64,000 nt of DNA from Gnetum montanum. Lineage: Eukaryota; Streptophyta; Gnetopsida; Gnetales; Gnetaceae. The translations under genes and the position numbers were made by a program. A model generated the notes under the pieces. The model was not told the DNA's origin. It searched no databases and worked only from the letters and a program-made list of their open reading frames with translations. Where the stretch lies: the NCBI GenBank assembly GCA_015680685.1, contig MNCI01009622.1, forward strand, positions 398,862 to 462,861. Reading direction: 5' to 3'. This document shows positions 1-10,259 of this stretch, piece after piece (the stretch's first letter is position 1; each line of letters starts with the position of its first letter).

Positions 1-1232
1 ATGACTATAAACTAGCAATGCACCGTCTGCTACGATGCTAAACTGACACCGTCCAAGGGGTTATGACGTAAAACTAATCCAAAACAGTCCGCTAAGACTA
101 TAAACTAGCGACATCATTGATGACCAGGCAAAATTGGAAAAGACATGTTGTTGCAGTTGGCTGTTCCTGTTCCACATAGACTTGTTGCATGATTCATCCC
201 ATGGGGCCTAATGAAACTGATGCTGTTCATGATTTTGTTTACTTTGGAAGCTGCTCGCGGTGACTTCATCTCCTTTTTTTAAAAGTGTTTAGCTGATTGT
301 TTCATTTGTGGTTTTCTTGTCTTCTTGGAGTTGTGTTTGCAGGATGACACTTCTGAGGCGTTCGTGCATAGATGCACTTCATCATGATAACAAGGTATCA
401 CATTTTTCCTGATGCACGTAACTGGGTTAATCAATCCGTTCATAAGTACATTCCCGACTCCTGACACGTTCCCTATTTCCCAATCATGCTCCCTTATCCT
501 ATTCGATTACACCCCCCCTTGATACATTCCACTCATCTCAAAACTCTTGGTACACTGTTGCACACTATAGCTCTCTAAGCAGTTGCGATGCAAAACACAA
601 TACATAGTACATGATGCAAAATGCAAGTGCTCAAACACGAGCACGACACAAAAAACAAAAAGCAAGCTCTTTCAAAAAGATCAAAAAAAAGGAAAGACAA
701 AAAAAAAACAAAAAAAGAAAAAAGACAAAAAAACAAAAAAAAAAAGGTCAAAGAGCAAAATGCACGAAAAAGGTCTTCAAGACCCTGTTGACATCATAAA
801 CAAAAGACTATTGGCCATTCTCATACAAGCCCCAGGCGAGAAGGCAATTGTCTTGAAAAACAGTTACACTTGTGTCTCAAAGAGACCATGTTGCACATCA
901 TTGCGTGGCTTTGGCTGTTTACAACGGGCCCCGCAGATACTCTATAAGAGTCCCGTTTCTCCAAAGAACGCATCTCCTATCTCTTGGTTCCGAGTCTGCC
1001 GAAAAAATTGGCTGTTGACAAGGACCAAATGACATAAGTTGTGCATAAGAGAGCATTCCCCTCCCACAAAATCCCAACAAAAATTATCTCCCTTAACCTC
1101 CTAGCTTCCCCGGTTACAATCAATTCCCTTGCATCTTGAACCACATTCCCCTCAATCCCATGTACTTTTGAAAATGGTGAGATGACACCCAGCCAAGGGC
1201 CGATGGTTAATGTTTGATGCTTTGTTTGTTCA
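1..1232. other. Non-coding sequence, probably 3' internal region of element G
   Basis: No domain or credible gene is visible. The stretch ends in a polypurine tract and the start of the G LTR, so it is most simply the untranslated tail of a plus-strand Tat-like retrotransposon whose coding part lies outside the window. A lysine-rich open frame around 583-1032 is a by-product of the A-rich tract at 640-760 and is not a gene. The assignment to G is inferred from position only. Confidence 0.4.
640..760 (+). repeat. A-rich low-complexity tract
   Basis: Runs of A broken by single G or C residues over about 120 bases. Translation gives meaningless Lys/Gln strings. No function is inferred. Confidence 0.8.
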
Positions 1233-1313
1233 TGGTGTTTGCACTTCTTTGTCGACGCCTCTTGAGTGAATTCCTCCAGACGTCAACAAAGAGGGGCCAA
1301 TGAAACACCACCA
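1233..1313 (+). promoter_or_regulatory. Polypurine tract and stem-loop at the G 3' LTR junction
   Basis: The polypurine tract AACAAAGAGGGGCCAA ends at 1300, immediately before the LTR start TGAAACACC at 1301. The junction lies in an imperfect stem-loop. The outer stem pairs TGGTGTTT (from 1233) with AAACACCA (ending 1310). The inner stem pairs CTTTGTCGACG with CGTCAACAAAG with one mismatch. The G-rich tract and the LTR boundary fall in an 11-base unpaired side opposite a 6-base side. The B element has the same arrangement at 27614-27693 on the other strand. The tract primes plus-strand DNA synthesis; a role for the fold is my inference. Confidence 0.7.
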
Positions 1314-1889
1314 ATTTCAGCCTAATACTTTGAACAGAAATTTATTTCTCCACGATTCAAAGATGGAAGCCCGATTAAAACAAAAGCTAAACACACCAGT
1401 AGACGAATTGACTGAACCCAACGAGGCAACCGTTTCTAAAATCTAACGAAACTTCGTCTTCATCATTGTCACCATCATCCAATGAAGTGAAAAAAAAATC
1501 AAGAAAACATTGTGGGAGAGATTTCCAAGCAAGTGGTGTAGGGGGTTCTTCTCCAGATACATGACAATTGCAGAGAGCAAGATGAACAAAAAAAAGTCCA
1601 AAGTTCTGGGCAAGAATCACAGCTTCAGGGAGGGTCTCTTGAGTGGGGATATTTGGCTTCTATTCTTGGCACTGGTGTGCGGTGGCAGATCCGGTTTGAC
1701 CATCATAGACAATTTGGGACAGATCACGGAGGCCAAAGGATATGCTAATCCTCATATCTTTGTGTCCATGATCAGCATCTGGAATTTTTTTTGTTTTGGG
1801 TTGGATCAGCGGTGGGTATTTATCTGAAGTACTCGTAAGAGATTTTCGTCTATCACGGCCACCAATTTCTTCGGACTGCGAAAACTTCA

Positions 1890-2580
1890 ACAGCTTCTAC
1901 AACTTTCTCACCCTCGTTCCCACCGCTGGCTGCCACGTTTTCATTTCTCTGCTGCGCCGCCACCTCTCCATTGCTAGCGCCGCTCCCGCGTTGCTGCCCT
2001 GCGCCTGCCACGTCCTTGTCGCCGCATCGCAGATGTTTCGCCTACCGTGCCACTGCCACCTCGCTCTGTTTGCTGCCTTGCGTCTGTCGTCCCAGCATTG
2101 CGTCATCCCTATCGCGCCACGCCATCATCCTCTTCCACATCACCCACTATTTCCTGCCACCGTGCTGCCTCTGTACGTTGAGGTCTTCTGCGCTGTTGCT
2201 GCTATTTTTTGCTGCCACCGCTGATTGTTTTCTGTGGCGCCGCTGATTATTTTCTGCAGCGTCGTGCTACTGTGCATGCGTTTGCCGCGCCAGTTCCTTC
2301 GTCGCCCACCGCGTCGCTGTTCCGCCGTCCACCGTGCTGACATCTCCTACTTGCCACATTATCTCCTCCTGCTGCTGCCATCTCTGTTCCGGCGATGCTG
2401 TTTTTCGTGCTCCTGCCTTGCTCACCGCGTTGCTGTTCCTGCTGCATCGCTTCTCACTCCTACGCTTCCCGCCGTGCTGTCTCTCCCGAGTGACTTACCG
2501 TGCTGTCTCCTCCGCAACCCCTGTCATGTCGCTGGTCTTTTTGCCGCTGATCTAATCGCTACGAGTGGAACCAAGGTCTA
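1890..2580 (+). other. CpG-rich, pyrimidine-rich segment inside the G LTR
   Basis: This block is rich in imperfect GCTGCC, CGCCGC and CCTGC words and keeps many CpG sites, unlike most of the CpG-poor window. Several open frames cross it in both directions. They are composition artefacts: residue content is skewed and no domain is recognisable. It lies directly upstream of the SKU5-like exon and may have been captured with it as promoter or 5' UTR DNA, or it may be an unrelated expanded low-complexity repeat. I cannot separate these. Confidence 0.5.
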
Positions 2581-2595
2581 GGAGAGTAGAGCAGA

Positions 2596-2838
2596 GTGGG
2601 GGAGCAGGAGACTCGCGGCTGTGTCTCTGCAAAGGATTCACAGTGGTGGCACTGCACAGTTGCTATTTGTGTGGTTCTTGTCGCAGTATCGGCACTGAAA
2701 GGTGTAGTTGCAGAGGACCCATACAGATTCTACACCTGGAACATCACCTGGGGCATAATCTGGCCGCTCGGCGTGCCGCAGAAGGGCATTCTCATCAATG
2801 GCCAGTTCCCTGGTCCCCAGATCAACTGCGTCACTAGC
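2596..2838 (+). pseudogene. SKU5/SKS-like multicopper-oxidase-family exon fragment
   Basis: The plus-strand frame reads a hydrophobic segment (AICVVLVAVSALKGVVA) resembling a secretory signal. It is followed by EDPYRFYTWNITWG, PLGVPQKGILINGQFPGP and QINCVT. This is the N-terminal start of plant SKU5-similar proteins: cell-wall, apoplastic cupredoxin-type proteins related to ascorbate oxidase and laccase and usually near 550 residues. Only about 45 residues of the mature protein are present. No ATG opens the frame, homology stops after CVTS, and a stop follows at 2857-2859 with no clear GT splice donor. It sits inside the U3 of the G LTR in sense orientation and is best read as a captured, non-functional fragment. 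Confidence 0.75.
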
Positions 2839-3167
2839 TACTATCCTCCCCCCGGATGATTAAAAATTGTTTTACCAAACATTAGAGAATTTTCCAACCC
2901 AAGCAACACCAAAAAAATAATAATTTTTAAATCAAGGAAGCCGGCCAGCGCTAATCTTTCTAATTTTCTAAAGTTTTATGGCTCAAGGGCTTGTATTTTT
3001 AATTATTTGTATTTTTTATGGGCTCAAATGACCCATAAGTTGTAAAATACATTGAACCTGGCCAAGGAAAGCAAATTGCCAACACATATCCAACTCATGT
3101 ACAACTTTCCGGCGTAGATACATTGAACCTGGTCAAAGCAAACCCTAGCCAAAACCCTAGCCCAAAC

Positions 3168-3179
3168 CTATAAATACCC
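3168..3179 (+). promoter_or_regulatory. TATA box of the G LTR
   Basis: CTATAAATACCC, followed by bases matching those downstream of the E LTR TATA box. Transcription would start about 30 bases downstream and run into R/U5, ending near 3864. Confidence 0.65.
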
Positions 3180-3864
3180 TACCAATTCACACAAATTGGG
3201 GGAGGAGCAAAAAAGACAAAGAAACAAGAACAAGAAAGAACAAGAACAAGAGACAAAGAGAAGCAAAGGCAAAAGCAACAAGAAGGAGAAGAAGATTGGA
3301 AGAGGCAAAGATTGGAGAAATTGATGATTCTGAAGGAGGATAGAACTTGCAATCCTCGGGCGCTTGGCACATCCGATTTTTGGCTTCCAAGTTCTTTTCA
3401 CATCGTCACATCATCGTGTCACATTTTTCCGGGGCTAGGCGTTTGACTTGCCATTCACACTTGTGCAACTACGCTTTGACCGGTGCACATCTTTTTTTAA
3501 AACAATATAATACAGTTTCATTATTGCCTCCCATTCACATTGTTTAAGTTCTTTTTTATGATTTACAAATATAACTTTTTTTATGGTTTATTCATAATCC
3601 TGTACGCTTTATTCACATTTCGTATCAATGTTTACATTCCGTTTACATTCCGTTTACATACCGTTTACGATAACCCCAGCGCTAGCCGTAGCTTACGCTT
3701 GGGGAAGTCCTTGTTTGATTTGCATGCAAACCATCCAAGGCACTCTGCCTTCGTTCCCTTTTCTAGCTTGCCCTCAAGCGAAGGTAGAGTCAACTGTGGC
3801 TGTCCAACGATCTCTCGGTGTCTGTTTCCCTTCCAGCCTTACACCGATGATTTAGGTCAGTACA

Positions 3865-5436
3865 TCTCCGGGATCGGCTCATGGAGCTCATTGAGGGCAG
3901 CACTCCACCATTGGATGAATTTTTGGACAGGTTCAAGAGGTGCTTGTTTGACCTGTATGAGGCTGTCAAGTGTTTCTTTAGGCTTCAAGTTATACTTGAA
4001 CTTGGTAACAAATTGGTGTAACAAATCTTCTAGAGAAGATATTGAGTTTCGTGGCAAGGCCCGATACCAATCAAGTGCTCTCCCTGCGAGGGACATGGGG
4101 AACACTCGCAGAATGGCATGTGACCATGTCTGAAGTAGCGCACATTTTAGTCTAAATGTTATGAGGTGAGCGTTGGGGTCTGTCTCCTCATTGTATTTAG
4201 TCAGCGTGGCTAAGGATACGCCCTTGGGTAGTGTTATAGGCGGAACTGAAGAGCTGATAGGGTCATCGTGATAGAAGTCCACTACCTTAAGCTCTCCATC
4301 GGTGGCTATTTTGAGGTGTTTGACCTCGTCAGTTAGCTCCTGCATTAGCTTTTTAGCATCAGCCTAGTCTTGGGCATTAGGTGAGATAGTAGGTTGAGGA
4401 TGTTGTACAGTATACAGTTTAGATTTTTGGACAGTGGGCTAGAAGGTAGAAAGTTGTGTGGTTGGAGGCCGCACTTGCGGAATATTTGTAGTGGGTGGTG
4501 CTAGGGGCAGCACGTTGTAGGTAAGGGGTTGCTATTGTTGTTGCGGTTGTACTTGAGGTATGTTAGCTGGTAAAATTGTGTGAGGCGGTATGTTATAGTG
4601 AGAGCACCAATTGTTGCCCATTACCTAGTCACACTTGGTGTAGGAATCCCCTAAACTTGTTGAGTTACAGTTGTAAAGGATGCTTCTTGGGTTTGGATCC
4701 GCGGTATATAGTAAGCGGATGTGGAAGTCGGTATCACATGCGGCATCCCGATCACTCGGGGTGGGAAGGTTGCTCCTACATTACTCTGAGGAGGTTGTAT
4801 TTGCGAGAATGGAGATACTGTTGCAACGGGGGGAATAGCAAGGGAAAGTGTGTTGAGTTGCGCATCGGTTACAGGAGGAATATGGATAAGCGTGGATGAT
4901 TCTTGTTGAGGTATCTGTGCTTGGGTGATTTTAAATGGTTGGAGGGACATAGCTTCCCCTGTGGTTGGATGAAATAACGGGTTTGCATAGGTTTGTGGGC
5001 TAAGAGTATGGTATGAATCTTTGTGCTCGGATTGAGGTGGGAAGTCATCCTCCTCTTCCAATTCAGGGTTTGCCACAGACTGGTGTAGAGACTGACTCCT
5101 TTGTAGGAGGAGTTGTGAGATGAGCTCAGAGTAATGCTCTAGGAGAGGGATGATATCATACGGGGAAGGGATGAACTCATGTCCTCCCCTATGGAAGAGT
5201 TCGTATTATCTCTTAACCTCTATTTTGGTTTGATCCACGGCTAGGCCGACTTGTATTTTTACGCATATAAAATTGTATTGCTCCTAAGTTATAATGTTAA
5301 ATGATGGGTTCCTCCCTTGCAATCTGAGAGATCGGTGAGGCTTCGCCGTGGGTTGTACTATGGGTTGTTGAAAGGCCATGGTACCTACGATGTCTGTGAT
5401 GGGCTTGGTTGAAGCGTTGGTGTTTGTAGTGTTCAT
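3865..5436 (-). pseudogene. Gag of element E (Tat-like Ty3), truncated
   Basis: On the minus strand an ATG at 5436 opens a frame beginning MNTTNTNAS. An acidic/proline-rich stretch follows (ANPELEEEDDFPPQSEH, about 5076-4651). The Retrotrans_gag core lies near 4345-3865, with landmarks FRLKCALLQTW, LAGRALDWYRALP and LHQFVTKFKYNLKP. A stop near 5290 and one frameshift between 4651 and 4345 break it. It is cut at 3864 by the G LTR just after NELHEPIPE. The N-terminal stretch (EFIPSPYDIIPLLEHY) resembles EYIPSTYDQFPLIDFY in the gag of B, which places E and B in one lineage. Gag would form the virus-like particle. Confidence 0.82.
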
Positions 5437-5479
5437 GATGAACGGTTGTGAATATAGCACAGTAGAAGGGATATGAAAC

Positions 5480-5945
5480 TAGTATACTTATCAGAGCGTA
5501 TGCCTAAGTTCACAGCGTATAGTGTGTGGACTGGATCTCAGCGTATAGGCTCCAATGACCAGCGTATAGTGACAGCATACAGATATACGTTAAAATGTGT
5601 AGATAGAGTAGCGTATAGGTATTCTGAGTAGCGTAGATAGAGTCTACAGCATACAACGTATAGGTATACTGAGCAGCGTAGACAGAGTCTACAACATACA
5701 GCGTACAGGTCTATTGAGCAGCGTAGATAGAGTCTATGGCGTACAACGTACAGGTATACTGAGTAGCGTATAGAGTCTATAGCGTACAGCGTACAAGTCT
5801 ACTAAGCAGTGTAGACAGTCTACAACGTACAACATACAAGTCTACTGAGCAGCGTAGATAGAGTCTACAGCGTACAGCATACAGGTATACTAAGCAGCGT
5901 ATCGACAGAGTCTACAGCGTACAGTGTAGATTGAGCAACGTGTAG
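5480..5945. repeat. Minisatellite in the 5' leader of element E
   Basis: About ten degenerate tandem units of roughly 45 bases, built from AGCGTAGAYAGAGTCTAC, AGCGTACAGCGTACAG and GTATACTGAGC words. It lies between the primer-binding site (6069) and the gag start (5436). It shares the GCGTATA/GCGTACA core with the repeat in the E LTR at 6799-7334. No coding content. Confidence 0.85.
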
Positions 5946-6068
5946 ATGCTGGGAATTCTGTAGAACGGGGTGCAGATCCGGGATTTTCAGAGCTGGGTTT
6001 GGTGTCGATGCGATGTGAATTTGGGATGATCAGGGTCTGAGATTAAAGTAAGTTTAAACAGTTTGTGG

Positions 6069-6085
6069 CCCTCCTTCTAGCGCCA
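6069..6085 (-). promoter_or_regulatory. Primer-binding site of element E (tRNA-Asn type)
   Basis: The minus strand reads TGGCGCTAGAAGGAGGG, five bases after the LTR end (...GGTACA). It is complementary to a tRNA 3' end CCCTCCTTCTAGCGCCA, which agrees with my recollection of plant tRNA-Asn. The same site, with one C-to-T change, occurs in element B at 38849-38865. It marks 6091-7563 as a 5' LTR and the element as minus-strand. Confidence 0.78.
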
Positions 6086-6662
6086 TTTTCTGTACCATCT
6101 GAAATTGTCGATCTCCAGCTAGAATGAAACAAAAATCAGGAGATCTCCAGGCAAGCACAGAAGACCCTACCTTCACTTGAGGGTGAGCTAGAATTGACGA
6201 AGGTAGAGTACCTTGAATGGTCCGCACGTGGATCAGACAAGGATTTCCCCAAATGTACACCATTATACTGTACGCTGGGTTATACATAAATGGCGTAACT
6301 AATGTTGAACAGAGCGTAAACGTACAGGAACGTAAACAATAAGCATACAATAATGAACAAAAACTGTAACAAATCTTAGCAAAAGAAATGTAGCAATATT
6401 ATTGTAGAATAGAAGTTACAATGCACCGGTCTGAATGCAGTTGTGGATCTGACATAAGGTGGACGAAGAGCCCCGGTGGGTGCGGAGGGATGATGGTGTG
6501 CTGGTTTGACCTACAGGCATAATGTGAAGGCCGTATGCTCAGCGTGTAGGGTTGAGGTCCAGCATACAGGGTTTTTGCTCTGGTTTCTCAGTGTCTTTGG
6601 TTCTTTTTCTTTTGTCTCTCGTTTGCTCTAAAATTCCCCAACCCCGGTCTAGTGAAAAATTA

Positions 6663-6677
6663 GGGTTTTTATACAAG
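6663..6677 (-). promoter_or_regulatory. TATA box of the E LTR
   Basis: The minus strand reads CTTGTATAAAAACCC. The following bases match those after the TATA box in the G LTR. It lies about 120 bases downstream of the palindromic repeat array. Confidence 0.65.
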
Positions 6678-6798
6678 TTTAGACGTTAGACTCAGGTTTG
6701 AGAGGGGATGATTGACTATGGAGTGCTGGACTCTCAGGTCAGATGACATGTGGCACGTTGACCGAGTGCAAAAGAATGATATTTTACAAGTGTACAAC

Positions 6799-7334
6799 AT
6801 GCTGCATGCCAGCGTATACTACTGTATGCCAGCATATACACGTTGGGCGTATGACCTCGGCGTACAGACTTGATCAAAACAAAAGAAGTCATTCAGCCTT
6901 CAGATTTGAATTCGGATGTCACAAGAATGCTACTTGTGGATGTTCAGCATAGTTGGCCTTGATCTGACATGATTCTGGAAAGCTTTGATTGGTATATGTT
7001 GTGCATGCTGGGCGTATACGTCGGGCGTACACATTGTACATGCTGAGCGTATACATTGGGCGTACACGCTGATTTGTCTTTCTAGAGCCCGTGATGATAC
7101 CTGATAATTACTCTGTTCCTGTGAGTTGATGCTTTGTACAGGATCTTGCTTTGAAGTGCAGTTTCCATGCCGTCTTTGGGATTGCATGTTGGGCGTACAC
7201 ATTAGTCATACATGCCGAGCGTATATGTGAGGCATGTATGTTGGGCGTATACGCTAGGAATGTATGCTGAGCGTATACGTTGGGCGTATATGCTGGGCGT
7301 GTATGCTGAATGTATACGCTGGGCGTATACGCTG
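6799..7334. repeat. Palindromic GCGTATACGC minisatellite in the E LTR U3
   Basis: Two blocks (about 6799-6870 and 7000-7334) of short degenerate units such as TGGGCGTATACGC, TGAGCGTATACG and GGGCGTACACG. The perfect 10-base palindrome GCGTATACGC occurs near 7321. Units are about 17-22 bases apart. The array lies upstream of the LTR TATA box. Short open frames here (YTPNVYAQH-like) are repeat translations, not genes. Confidence 0.85.
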
Positions 7335-7563
7335 CATATTGCATACTTAGTGAGAACTAAGTATCTTAAGCTCTGAAGTTGCCACGTTTGATACCAGATG
7401 TCGCCGTGGTCGTCTGCGGGTCCCAGAGGACTGTTTCTCGTTGAGTTTGACTCTGCTTGAAGCTGTCCGTGGGGCCCTCAAGCTTTAGTCATGCTAGGGA
7501 GCATCATGACTTAGCTCGATTCTTGTTGGAGAAGTACTATGCTCAGAATTTTGTGGTGTTTCA

Positions 7564-8761
7564 CCATGGGCATGGTAGCTATGGAAAAATTTGATTTGCT
7601 TTTACGTACCATGTTGCAAATTTCCTTTGTTCTTGTTTGAATGCCCTAGCCACTTTGCATAATTCTTGATAATTTAACATTCATTTGGCCAGGTTAGCTA
7701 CAACATCTTTCTAGCCTTGATAGTTGACCTTAACTACTTCTAATTCAAAATTTTCCATGTGTAGCTTTTGCAAAGCATCCTTTTGATCAGTAAATTTCTA
7801 TTGGTATAATGCATATACAACCACTACCTATTATTCTAGCTCATTTCTAGGCCTACTTGTTGTTAACATGGCCAAGTTAGCATACCATAGGTTTGCTAAC
7901 CTCATGTATTTTGTTAGGTTCTCTATTTACAAGTCTTTGTTTTTAATTTCTACTTGGTGAACATAAGCTGAGCTATCCAAGATAGGCTACCAATCTAGAT
8001 TCTATGCTGAAATTAAGTTGTTCTAGGCCTTAGCCATTTGGATTTCTTTCTTATTAATTTATTTGTACATGCCCACATGATTGTGGAAATGCTCTTTGAG
8101 CCTTTAATGCCTCTTTGCTTCATTCTACCATGCACTTATTTCAATAGCAGACTTTTGTCAATTGGCACGTACCTCCTCCATTGAGAGGGTTTTGTTTTCT
8201 CGTGCTAGGTGGCTCATGTCTTGGTTGATCCATATGATTTGCTCTTAAATTTTTTGAATGCTTTCTTTAAGGACATTATTTTGGCATTCAACATTGGTTA
8301 ATTCAGCATTTTCTGTAGCTATTTTTTTATTCTCCTCTTGCAATGTGATGAGTGTCTTCACATGTGCATAAGTTTGGCGTTCAGCTATTGAAGCATCCCA
8401 CGCCAACTTCTTCTTTTCTCTCTCCATCCTCATATTATGATCAATGAGGTGATTAATGTGCTTGGTCCTGAATTTTTTCAGTTGGTCAAGCATTACAAAT
8501 TGTGTTACATATGTCCCCTCACCCTTAAGGTTGTGAGCTCTTCCTGTACTTTGCAAACTTTATTTTCAACATGCTCAATCCTAGATTCTACGATGACTAG
8601 CTTTTGTTTGATAGCTATTAATTCTGAATGAATTGTAGTGACATCACTTTGGATGTCGAAAAGATTTTGCATGACCTCTTTCATCTACAGTATTTTATTA
8701 AGCACATCCTCATGATTTGTAGGATTCATTAAGATACCAGCTAACATTTGAGCTTCTCTAG
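7564..8761 (-). pseudogene. A2 3' ORF, C-terminal part (coiled coil)
   Basis: The minus-strand frame includes HEDVLNKIL, FDIQSDVTTIHSELIAIK, EHVENKVCKVQEEL, KKLAWDASIAERQTYAHVK and LQEENKKIATENAEL. It matches the A3 3' ORF (54960-55490: HEDVLDRLL, FDIPQDVTAI, AIWNASIPQAQTHAHI, LQEENKQLIADN) in order and orientation. The left end reads YVKANQIFP then LPCPW and is cut by the E LTR at 7563. The right end is cut by the A1 LTR at 8762 and resumes at 19024. Heptad-rich Leu/Glu/Lys content predicts a coiled coil. Stops and frameshifts make it non-functional. The function of this protein is unknown. Confidence 0.8.
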
Positions 8762-9661
8762 TGGTGAGACATCATGTTTTGGCCATGTTGACAAGATGTC
8801 ATCGACGGGAGCCATCGACGTGACCTCATCAATGGGATATCATCATTGTGATCCTATCGACGCAGGGTTTGACTCGTTGATGTGTACTCATTGATGGGGG
8901 CACTCTGTTTTTCCTATAAATGTGCACCTACCCACTGCATTTATGGAATTCCTTTCATAAGTTGTAGTGAAGCTTTAGTAGTTTTTCCATTTAGAAGTTA
9001 GAATATTTTCTGAATGTCTGTAGTAGGATTCAAGAGTATGCAAATCTTTCTTCGAGCACTATTGTACCTAAGCACTTTAGTGTGTGTGGCAATAAAGACA
9101 AACTTTTTAATTAAACCTTGTAGCACTTAGACTAGATTAATTATTTTCTTTATGCATTTAATATTTCAAGAAATTTCCTTTAATGTTTTTAAGTAATTAA
9201 GTGATTAATTAATATAGATTAAATAACAAACATAAACACAACCACTTCAAGCATATGTATAACCCTTGCTAATCCTAGTAACGCTTAATGTTTGGTAATC
9301 CAGTAGTGTTATACATGTTCAAAATGTGTACAACAAGTGGGAATAATTCTTATGTTAGGATTAGTTCAGTATTAGCTAGTTACAAGATTAATTTAGCAAT
9401 TAAATTACTTTATTCTTTATACTTGATTCTTAGGCTACTTAATTCATAAATAGAAAATGATAAAAATTATATGCCTTAGTTACACTTAACCATATCCTTT
9501 TACTTCACGAGTGGAACTGTGAAGACAATGATTGCAATGGTTAGTTTCACCTCCTAGAACTAGTGTACTTAAAAATCTAAAGTCTTTAGAATTCAATCAA
9601 ATCATTTAGTGAATGCTAGTGATTCATATGGTTGGATGTAGGGTATACTCACCACTCATCA
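8762..9661 (+). mobile_element. A1 5' LTR
   Basis: The LTR is 900 bases. The start is TGGTGAGAC (ancestrally TGATGAG) and the end is ACTCATCA, forming near-perfect terminal inverted repeats. U3 carries a block of ATCGACG/TCATCAATGGG repeats at about 8797-8910, then CTATAAAT at 8924-8931. The segment 9120-9240 is nearly identical to 18480-18600 in the 3' LTR. Confidence 0.87.
8797..8931 (+). promoter_or_regulatory. U3 repeat block and TATA box of the A1 5' LTR
   Basis: About seven related half-sites (TCATCGACGGG, CCATCGACG, TCATCAATGGG, TCATCATTGTG, CTATCGACG, TCGTTGATG, TCATTGATGGG) lie 15-20 bases apart, some in inverted order, and end just before CTATAAAT. The same arrangement recurs in the 3' LTR at about 18150-18283 and, shorter, inside the element at 14527-14626. 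Confidence 0.75.
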
Positions 9662-9663
9662 TT

Positions 9664-9680
9664 CTCACTGTTGCCAAGGA
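9664..9680 (+). promoter_or_regulatory. Primer-binding site of A1 (decayed, tRNA-Asp type)
   Basis: CTCACTGTTGCCAAGGA follows the LTR end by two bases. It aligns with the site GGCGCCGTTGCCGGGGA that Athila-type elements use with tRNA-Asp. The A2 counterpart at 25854-25871 differs from the consensus only by transitions, which supports the identification. Confidence 0.68.
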
Positions 9681-10259
9681 CTTTGGTTAGTTTGTGTGCT
9701 ATCTAGGACTTAGTGAAAAATCATTCAACATCATTAGATCAAACCTTAAAGTTACAATCATCCTAACTAATGATAATTATAAAAAGCACATTGTATGTTT
9801 CTTCTAATCCAAAATGTATTCTTCTCATAGGGATGATTCTCCACCTAAATTTGAGCACACATCCAATCAAAGGAATGAATTATCGAAGTAGCTAATGCCT
9901 TAATAATGCTGAGTGGTATGTACTCATACTGATGAGTATGTGCCTGGTTTTACCTTCATTCTACATTAGGATGATCAAATGCAATGGAGAGACATGGAGA
10001 GTAACATTGTGTTGTTGCTTAATCGATCAATTCCTATGATGCTCCAACAAATTATTATGAGGTTGGGCACCCAAGGGCTCCATGCTAAGTACGTTGTGTA
10101 GGATCATGACTGAAGGGATTACCATCTCACAGAAGCACAACGTAAAATTGATTAGTAATAGGAGAAATGCTATGAAGCTACGAAGGAAAAATGGTTCAAT
10201 AACCCCTTGTTCTTGTTGAGCCAAAAGGATAGTAAGGATCCGTTTTGTGGGGGTTCTCA
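9681..10259 (+). other. A1 5' leader and start of gag, unreadable
   Basis: Lies between the primer-binding site and the first recognisable gag sequence. Short stretches read like protein but stops are frequent and I cannot fix a start codon. No separate gene is seen. Confidence 0.5.

Larger units (their letters stand above)
1301..3864 (+). mobile_element. LTR of element G (Tat-like Ty3) carrying a captured gene fragment
   Basis: The left end (TGAAACACCAC...) matches the start of the E LTR (reverse strand, ending 7563). The right end (...AGTACA at 3864) and about 200 bases before it match the end of the E LTR (reverse of 6091-6340). The TATA region at 3168 matches TATA and downstream bases of E near 6670. 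The LTR is about 2.56 kb against 1.47 kb for E. The excess lies in U3 and includes a CpG-rich block and an SKU5-like exon fragment. A polypurine tract directly upstream makes this a 3' LTR. On its right it abuts the gag of E in mid-codon sequence, so it appears to be inserted there; the matching left flank is outside the window. Confidence 0.68.
6091..7563 (-). mobile_element. 5' LTR of element E
   Basis: The LTR starts at 7563 (minus strand TGAAACACCAC) and ends at 6091 (GGTACA), a length of 1473 bases. It matches the G LTR at both ends and around the TATA box. U3 holds a palindromic GCGTATACGC-type repeat array. To its right, the minus-strand frame of the A2 3' ORF is interrupted at the codons for LPCPW, so E is inserted into A2. 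The other junction is outside the window. CpG sites survive much better here than in the A elements, suggesting a younger insertion. Confidence 0.8.

Noticed and set aside
583-1032. Lysine-rich 149-codon open frame
   Set aside because: Produced by the A-rich low-complexity tract; no domain, and the region is untranslated element tail.
1796-2581. Overlapping Cys/Leu/Arg-rich open frames in both directions
   Set aside because: They arise from the GC-rich, stop-poor composition of the segment; frames overlap and none has recognisable homology.
5480-7334. CRISPR-like array of short repeats
   Set aside because: Units are degenerate, contiguous and lack unique spacers of uniform length; the setting is a plant LTR element.
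6930-7344. Open frames with YTPNVYAQH-like repeats
   Set aside because: Direct translation of the GCGTATACGC minisatellite on the minus strand, within LTR U3.
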